The position numbers and the translations under genes are program-made. This document shows, piece after piece, positions 57,293-64,000 of a stretch of DNA of 64,000 nucleotides. Source of the stretch: Siphonodentalium dalli (lineage: Eukaryota; Mollusca; Scaphopoda; Gadilida; Siphonodentaliidae); assembly GCA_032622095.1 (NCBI GenBank), contig CP136069.1, forward strand, positions 80,496,958 to 80,560,957, written 5' to 3'. The number at the start of each line of letters is the position of its first letter. Within the stretch, counting starts at the first letter, position 1. The notes below the pieces were generated by a model. The model did not search any database. It saw nothing but the letters and a program-made list of their open reading frames with translations, and was not told the origin of the DNA.

Positions 57293-59160
57293 GTGGAAAG
57301 CGATAGCCACCCGAGGTACACATGTACAACCCACCAGCGCCATACAGTCACTCCAAATACAAATAAACAACACACATATGACAATATAGTCGCTCGCTTT
57401 ATAAACATACACCTCACCCATCACCACACAGCCATGCTTGTGTATATATATCCCTGCACACCACACATGCCCATACATCTGTCAATAACAATGCATGCAC
57501 ACCAGGTATACCTCCTACACCTGACCAATGACAGCATCTTCACTATATGTATACATATTCACCACATGCATGATCACACAGTGAATCATTGTATACCTAT
57601 TTACCTCACCATTGGCCACACAGTCACTCCATGTGTACCTATGTTCGACACCATGGCCAAATAGCCACCAAGGTATACATATACACCCCACACATGACCA
57701 GAGTCACTCCATGCATACATATGCACCTCACCAATGGTCATATAACCACACTTGTGTATACCCATACACCCCACACAGTAATGTGTCAACATACATGTAC
57801 ACCATGTAAACTGTTACACCTGACCCATGACCATATAGCCACTCCCTGTATTCACCACAATCATGATCATACAGTCACTACAGGTACATATATTCACATA
57901 ACCATTGGTCATACAATGACCCTGTATATCTACTCACCACGCCAAACATTATTGCGAAATAGCCACTAAAGATAAACATATACACCCCACGCATGACCAT
58001 AGAGTCACTCCAGGTATACATATGCACCTCACCAATGGTCATATAGTCACACGTGCTATACATATACCCCTCGCCCATGACCATACAACAACTTGGCGTA
58101 TACCCGTACACATAACATATGGCAATGAGTAACCATACATGCACATCAGGTATACTCTTACACCTGACCCATTTCACTCCATGTATACATATTCACCACA
58201 TTGGTGATCACACGGTCACTCATTGTACACCTATTCATTTCATTAATTGTCACACCGTCACCCCCTGTATACCTATTCACCATACCCATGGCCATATAGC
58301 CACTCGATATATACATATATACATATGCAACACACACATGACCATAGCGTCACTCCATGTGTACATATACACATCACCAATGACAATAAAGTCCTTCCAG
58401 GTGTACCAATACTTCTCACACATGATCAATTATACATTCCAGACTTTTATATATACCCCACACATGACAATTCAGCCACTCGCTGTGTACTCATAAACGC
58501 CATCCATGATCACACAGTTACTCCATGTATACCTATACATCACAATGACAATATACATCCACGACATATATAAATATACATCCCACTCATTACCACCACG
58601 GCACTCCCTGTATACATACACGCTCGCCAACGACCACCCAGCTATACTCAGGCATGTATATGCATGACTGTGCTGTCAGTCCATGTATACCCATAAACAT
58701 TACACATGTTCATCCAACTAGTCCCTATTTATCCATATACCCCACCCATGATCACACAGACAACACAGGTATACATGTTCACCCACATGTGACAATACAG
58801 CCACCAAATATACACATATACAACCCACCCATGACCATAGTCACTCCATATATACATAAACAACACATTGTTGACATTGTAGCTACTCCAGTTATATCCG
58901 CACAAAATATCATTGTCCGTACAGCCACATCGTGTTACCCGTACATCCACACATAACCATACAACCAAACAGTCACTCCATGTAAACATATTCAGCTCAC
59001 ACATTACCATACAGCCACTACTTGTATACATATACATCTCACAATGGGCATCCCACTCACGATCATATAGACATTCCTTGTATATCTATTCACATCATTC
59101 ATGACCATAAAATAACTCCATGTATACCTACTAGTATTCACCTCACCTATGACCATACAT
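57293..59160. repeat. Diverged satellite, units of about 45-50 bp
   Basis: Loose units of the form GTATACATATNCACC-CACCCATGACCATACAGTCACTCCAT, roughly forty in 1.87 kb. Units differ by substitutions and small indels, so the array is old. Several frames stay open on both strands because the units lack stops, but the translations (His/Thr/Tyr/Pro on the plus strand) follow the repeat and are not protein-like. Confidence 0.85.
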
Positions 59161-59284
59161 GCAATAACTTACGGGCTACCGTATTGACCTCCCTCTTGTA
59201 TCAAGGTGATCAATTTTATCCTAATGAGCCAAAATAGCCAGAATAACCACCACAGATTATGGTTCATATTATTTACGTTACGTT

Positions 59285-59880
59285 TCAAAGATTCAAAGTG
59301 GCCAGAATCCCAAAAGAGGTTTTCGGCAAAATTCCATAAGTAACCTTAAAATGAATTTGTCATGCCCCATAAAGAACTGGGACCACCAACAATATTCAGT
59401 TGTCAGTTTATTACCTAACATGCATAATAACCCAGTAAGTTACAATTTGCTAACTTTTCGCAACAGCAGACAATAATGTTCCTGATATATGTGAACAATG
59501 AACTTTTTACCCAAGTTGGTTGCCATTTTGGAAGCCATCTTGAGTAATTTGCTCTATAATGACCTTAGTGTGACACATTTACATTGGACCAAAACGATAA
59601 CACCGTTCATATCAAAGTTAGTTACAGTTTACTTTTAATAAAAATGGTCCAAACATGAAAAGTTAATTTTTGCCGATATTTATGTCAAGTGTGTGAGAGT
59701 AAAATCCAATATTTCTGGTAATGTCAGTGGTTACAATACTAAAAATTAACCATGCTGATTCAGACATGTTAGTTTTCAATGGATATAAGGCAGAATAGCC
59801 AATTGCATTCATCAACCACAGATTGTAAGCAATTGCAGTGAACGCTGGGGCTATATTTACAATATTTACAATTTTTCATA
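59285..59880 (-). repeat. Right arm of the large inverted repeat
   Basis: Mirror of 56530-57150 (GGCAGAATAGCCAATTGC, GTTGCCATTTTGGAAGCCA, TGGCCAGAATCCCAA). Confidence 0.72.
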
Positions 59881-60047
59881 TTTTGATAATCACACCATTA
59901 TTCCGCTGTACTGTCGGTAATAGCTAGGCACAACTATGCAACAGTAAACGTAAGTCATGAACGTGTTTAAAACATGAGGTCGTGTAACTGTATGCATGCA
60001 GTTCCAGCATAGGATAGCACTCAATTGACAATCAGTATACCAGTGAA

Positions 60048-60439
60048 CCCTTTACCCAACAGTTATGCCCTGTGCCAATGCATTCTCTTATATATGCGAG
60101 TCGACCATAGGTCGCCTCGCATATATAAGAGAATGCATTGGCTTAACACATTAAAAATTATAAAATTGTTAAAGAATGTAAGAAAAAATGGTAAAAAGTG
60201 TTAAAAAAAGGTTTTTTTTTAGGCCAATGCATTCTCTTATATATGCGAGGCGACCTATGGTCGACTCGCATATATAAGAGAATGCATTGGCACAGGGCTA
60301 ACTGTAACTATCACAATGTGGCCAAGGAGCCGGTTCCAATGATATCCATATTTGTATGGTTTTATTGAGACAGACCGAAGATATTTTAGGCTGTTGAAGC
60401 TTTATTTGGCCGGTTTTGGCCGGTTTGTTGGGTAAAGGG
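60048..60439. mobile_element. piggyBac-like MITE, copy 4
   Basis: Left flank TGAA (mutated TTAA), right flank TTAA; ends CCCTTTACCCAACA and TGTTGGGTAAAGGG; both hairpins intact. Confidence 0.87.
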
Positions 60440-61222
60440 TTAAATCATTCGCGATAGCACTATATACATGACTTCCTATAGCGATATTATATAGTGCTAA
60501 TCTAAATACAAATGAATTTATATGCTGCCTTTGTCGACGTTGGTCATAAAAGTGAATATGTTATTTGCTTCTAGTATTGTATTATACGGATGTTTCAGTT
60601 TGTAACATACGTTACCATGGTATGTATGTAGCGGCAGCTTAATTTTGGAAGAAGAATCCGCAAATAAATAGATTTATCATTGTTACTTGAAAGAATGAAT
60701 CTTCGAATATACTGTGGAAGAAAACATTTGGCACAAACCATACATATGATCAAATGAAAGGAAACGAATTATGAAGCAAAAAAATAGGCAGCGTAATTAT
60801 TAGAAAATGTATGCAATTATTACTTTGTATGGCGTTTTGATCCTGATCATATGTAACCGTGTATGCTTGCGACTTAATTCTGTTTGATTTTCTGGCTGCT
60901 GCCCATCGTACAGAATTCACATAAGGGAGAACTGATACCGCTAAATGGTCCAATATAGATGTAAACCATCCCCTAACGGTGTGTGTCCACTGGTAACGTA
61001 TGTTACAATAGGGAAAACGCACGATTTTTCATCGATACTTTCCAGGTACCACAGCAATGTACTCGAAAGAGCAATGATGCCAATGTTACACATTTAGTTT
61101 CACCATAACTCTTGCATGCATAAACAAACAATATTGAACGATACTATTGATTTTGAATTTTCTCGATTTTCGTTCCTCAAATGCACCGATTCGCTGAGAA
61201 TGGACCTGATATGAGGTTACGT
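60440..61222. other. Intron of the minus-strand gene, nothing recognised
   Basis: No exon or repeat identified. Confidence 0.4.
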
Positions 61223-61314
61223 CGGGTTGATATCGGGCCTAATATCAAACCACCCAAGTAATATCCTCTAAATATTACTTGGTTGGTTTGATATTAGGCC
61301 CGATATCAGCCCGA
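61223..61314. repeat. 92-bp inverted repeat
   Basis: GGGTTGATATCGGGCCTAAT and ATTAGGCCCGATATCAGCCC arms around CTCTAAATATTACTTGG; related half-copy TAATATCAAACCAACCAATT follows. Confidence 0.75.
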
Positions 61315-61550
61315 GGCAGACTAATATCAAACCAACCAATTAATATCCTATGTATTAATTAGATAGCCTCTTATGGTAACTGCCAACTCATTCAAATGAG
61401 TGACATAACAAAAATGTACAAATATCTACACATTATTTAGCAGTGAAGTAGATTTACGACATGTCGTAGACCATATTACTCGGATTTGTGAGGTAGTAAA
61501 ATTGTATTATTCGGATTGGTGATTTCGTAGAATGATATTACTCGGTTTAA

Positions 61551-62351
61551 GAAGGAGCTGCATTCTTGAATTTCCAAAAAAAGCTCAATTTCTAAATATC
61601 AGTTTGAAGCAAAAAATAATTATCCCTTCATAACTAAGGTATGCTATAGTATTACAACAACACATGTTAACCCTCACACTATGAGAGATGTGTTTGATTT
61701 ATGTAAAAAAAAAGTGGTTTAAAAATAAACAATTTGTAGGTCACTAGAGAGTTTGACATGAAGTTTTGCAAAACAAACACTGCATTATCTAGCTTATTAT
61801 CCCAACTAGGGTCTACACTTGGTCTACTATCTGAAATCATGAATTTCTGCGAGAAAAAAAAAAAAAAAAAATTCATTGCACAGTTTTTTGGTGGCCATTT
61901 GCAGAACTATTGTTTTGTCACGCGAAGGACTCAATACTGATTCATAATATCAGACATTATGTTGTTTGTGACTTTTCCTAATAACAAAAATAGTTCTGCA
62001 AATTGCTAGCAAAAAAACTACCAAAAAAAAAACATGAAAACTTATTTTCTTGCAGACAGTCATGATTTCAGATCGTAGACCGAGTGTAGACCATAGTTGG
62101 TATAATACGATAAATAGTGCAGTGTTATATTTGCAAATACTTGTCAAACTCTCTAGTGACCTACAAATTGTTTATTCTTAAACCACTTTTTTTTTTACAT
62201 AATTCAAAGATATCTCGCATATTGTGAGGGTAAACATGTGTTGTTATAATAATTTTTGCAAACTTTGGATATGAAGGATAGTGATTTTTTTTCCTTCAAA
62301 TTGATAGTTCGAAATTGATATTGTTAGAAAATTCAAATTAAATTTGCCCCC
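61551..62351. mobile_element. 800-bp fold-back between TTAA sites
   Basis: Arms of about 300 bp at 61551-61860 and 62050-62351 share many blocks in mirror order (ACAACACATGTTAACCCTCAC / GTGAGGGTAAACATGTG, AATTTGTAGGTCACTAGAGAG / CTCTCTAGTGACCTACAAATT). TTAA lies just outside both arms (61547-61550, 62352-62355). An A18 run is at 61854. Arms are about 80 percent alike by eye, so it is older than the palindromic MITEs. Confidence 0.68.
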
Positions 62352-62355
62352 TTAA

Positions 62356-62782
62356 GCGCAAATTGAACCTAGTTCGATAACAGCTAGGCCGTTCTGCACA
62401 AAAAAATGTCATATCAAATTATTAATAGTGTTTATTTGCCAGGTATCGACTTTCAAAAGAGCAAAATGTAACACGTTTGATTTTTTGTCAGCTTCGCAAA
62501 AAGTCCAATGATAGTCTCATACAAAGAGCGTCGACGCTTTCGTCCAAGAAGCACAATATCATAAGGAGCGTTCTCAATTACGAGATTTAGTAATCGTTTT
62601 TGACGTATTACTTAATGAATGGATGACTGTGTGGAATTTAGCAATGCTTGTGGTATACGAATGATGTTGATTACAAGTATTTTTCATAATTTAATTATTC
62701 TTCTGCGCCATGGTATGGTGAAAATTAGTTCATGAAATGTGTCAAATTTGGTGTCGAATTGGATAATCATCATTAATCTCAC
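62356..62782. other. Intron of the minus-strand gene, nothing recognised
   Basis: Lies directly after the donor of the 62783-62946 exon. No element identified. Confidence 0.4.
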
Positions 62783-62946
62783 CTGCGATAGACGAGATGT
62801 GCCCCAGTTGTTGGCGATTTCACTCCTGTACAAATCTGCACTACACTCCGAACTGCCAGGACAAACCAACGATTCATCCTTCCACTTGTTCAGCACATCT
62901 AACCCTGTCGCACCCCGGATCAGGAACGCCAGTGTCATTCCGTCTG
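62783..62946 (-). CDS. Probable secreted/extracellular protein, upstream exon
   Basis: Minus strand: acceptor TTCACCCCACAG, 164 bp, donor GTGAGA. Two bases complete a codon, then 54 codons ending in phase 0, which fits the exon at 53501-53667. The product starts DGMTLAFLIRGATGLD and contains VCPGSSEC and LYRSEIANNWGTSRLSQ. A strand-like hydrophobic opening, a spaced cysteine pair and Y-R-S-x-I-x-N-W are as I remember them in uncharacterised secreted proteins of invertebrates, just before the W-F / W-D-L part carried by the other exon. The acceptor is a NAGNAG (ACAGCAG), so one codon may be optional. No signal peptide exon is in the window. Confidence 0.62.
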
Positions 62947-63309
62947 CTGTGGGGTGAAGATATTTGATAAGTTCGACCCTCGCCCAGGACATGTGATATC
63001 ATGTTCTTCGTGATTTTGTTTTGAGTAATAATTCTAGCCTTTTACGAACAAATATTACCTCTGATTCGACGTTACAGTTGCTACAAATAACCCCAAAATA
63101 TCAAATATTTCCCAACATTAATGTTTGTAAATTTATTATAGATGTACATTAAGTTTATATGCTATGCTACACACTATGTTTGTGTACTAACTGCTACAAA
63201 ATGTGTAGGTTATTACTACATATATATTTGTAAATAAAGTACACAATATACTGCGTACTAAACTACTATAAGACTCAATACATATCACACATAAAGCGGG
63301 ATAGCTATT

Positions 63310-63954
63310 GGCTGCGGACACACGTACCACAGTAGCGATGGCATAGTAGGTGTGACAATTAATTATGGTGGAGTTTGGTGACAATTGGTTGTCATAATTA
63401 ATATGCCATAGAAAGCCATGTCGCCCTCTGCAAATTCGCACAATGAGTCTACCAAGCTCTACCAGCGACGGTCGATCTCTCAAGGATGTATATACCTGAA
63501 AGTCTTTACTCAACACGCAGTGTTATATTTTACATGCTAAGACACAAGTCCACTTGATAACCCATCTCAACAGCCATGATTGTTCTTATTAATGACATTA
63601 CTATAAGTAGATAAACATGCATGCATTGAGATCATATAAAAAACGTACCACAATAATGCTATGTCAGTCAATGAGGAATTGCCACCAGGCCACGGCCAAA
63701 CACAATTCTGAACGATCTATCGTGCAATTATATATATCGTCGTGAATACAATTTAGCAAAACTTAATGATCAGAGATCAACCTAGGTGAAAGGCAATGAT
63801 TAATTGGTCCAGTCGACTCATTGTGCGGAAAATCAGCGGGCGACATGGATAGCTATGGCACAGAATTATGACGGATCAATTGTCAACAAACTCCACCATA
63901 ATAAATTGTCACACCTACTATGCCATCGCTACTGTGGTACGTGTGTCCGCAGCC
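63310..63954. mobile_element. 650-bp terminal-inverted-repeat element E, copy 2
   Basis: GGCTGCGGACACACGTACC ... GTACGTGTGTCCGCAGCC: here the two ends are perfect partners. Same orientation and same interior as 41343-41991, with a 20-bp insertion (CAGAATTATGACGGATCAAT) near the right arm. Confidence 0.82.
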
Positions 63955-64000
63955 AATGACTACACATGCGTGTATATAGTATACTCTGTCATTCAGATAT

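Noticed and set aside
57293-59237. His/Thr/Tyr-rich proteins of 100-126 residues
   Set aside because: Translation of the diverged satellite; overlapping frames on both strands look alike.

Overview
This is animal nuclear DNA: AT-rich, with GT-AG introns, many dispersed inverted-repeat elements, microsatellites and almost no long open frames. The repeat types (Helitrons with GACA tails, TTAA- and TA-flanked MITEs, AAATGGCGGCC-type dispersed repeats) resemble marine invertebrate genomes, but the phylum cannot be fixed from the sequence alone. There is no sign of bacterial or viral gene content.

Only two genes can be supported. (1) Plus strand, 1204-7462: the last five coding exons of an organic anion transporter (OATP/SLCO family), running from the end of the large cysteine-rich extracellular loop through the last three membrane segments to a cytoplasmic tail ending in a PDZ-ligand-like ESRL. 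Every splice phase agrees. The third of these exons ends in a 5' splice site that is the first copy of an 18-copy, 38-bp minisatellite, so the exon/intron junction itself has been amplified. (2) Minus strand, 62946 to 53501: two phase-compatible exons of a probable secreted protein, separated by a 9.1-kb intron; its 5' and 3' parts are not identified. A possible single exon at 51.2-51.4 kb (plus) is weaker.

The rest is repeats. From 1 to 19 kb lie eleven of twelve copies of a Tc1/mariner-like fold-back MITE (TA flanks, CAGT...ACTG ends), several piggyBac-like MITEs (TTAA flanks, CCCTTT ends), and a further MITE family with AAGCCTG/AGGCCTGA ends. From 18,993 to 38,169 lies one uninterrupted head-to-tail array of 25 non-autonomous Helitrons of four families (A, B, C, D), all on the minus strand, each starting TCT and ending hairpin-CTAG, with no base between neighbours. 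The whole 19-kb block sits in a single host A^T dinucleotide. Part of it was further amplified as a 2.4-kb higher-order repeat. From 38 to 64 kb the DNA is mostly unannotated with MITEs, an LTR-like direct repeat pair, two copies of a 645-650-bp terminal-inverted-repeat element, a 1.9-kb diverged satellite lying between inverted arms, and several fold-backs.

The most interesting points are the amplified splice donor in the transporter gene, the single-site Helitron array with a self-regenerating target, and the fact that the two main Helitron families amplify sequences matching NRF1-type (GCGCATGCGC) and ERR/FTZ-F1-type (TCAAGGTCA) binding sites. All alignments were made by eye; identities are qualitative.
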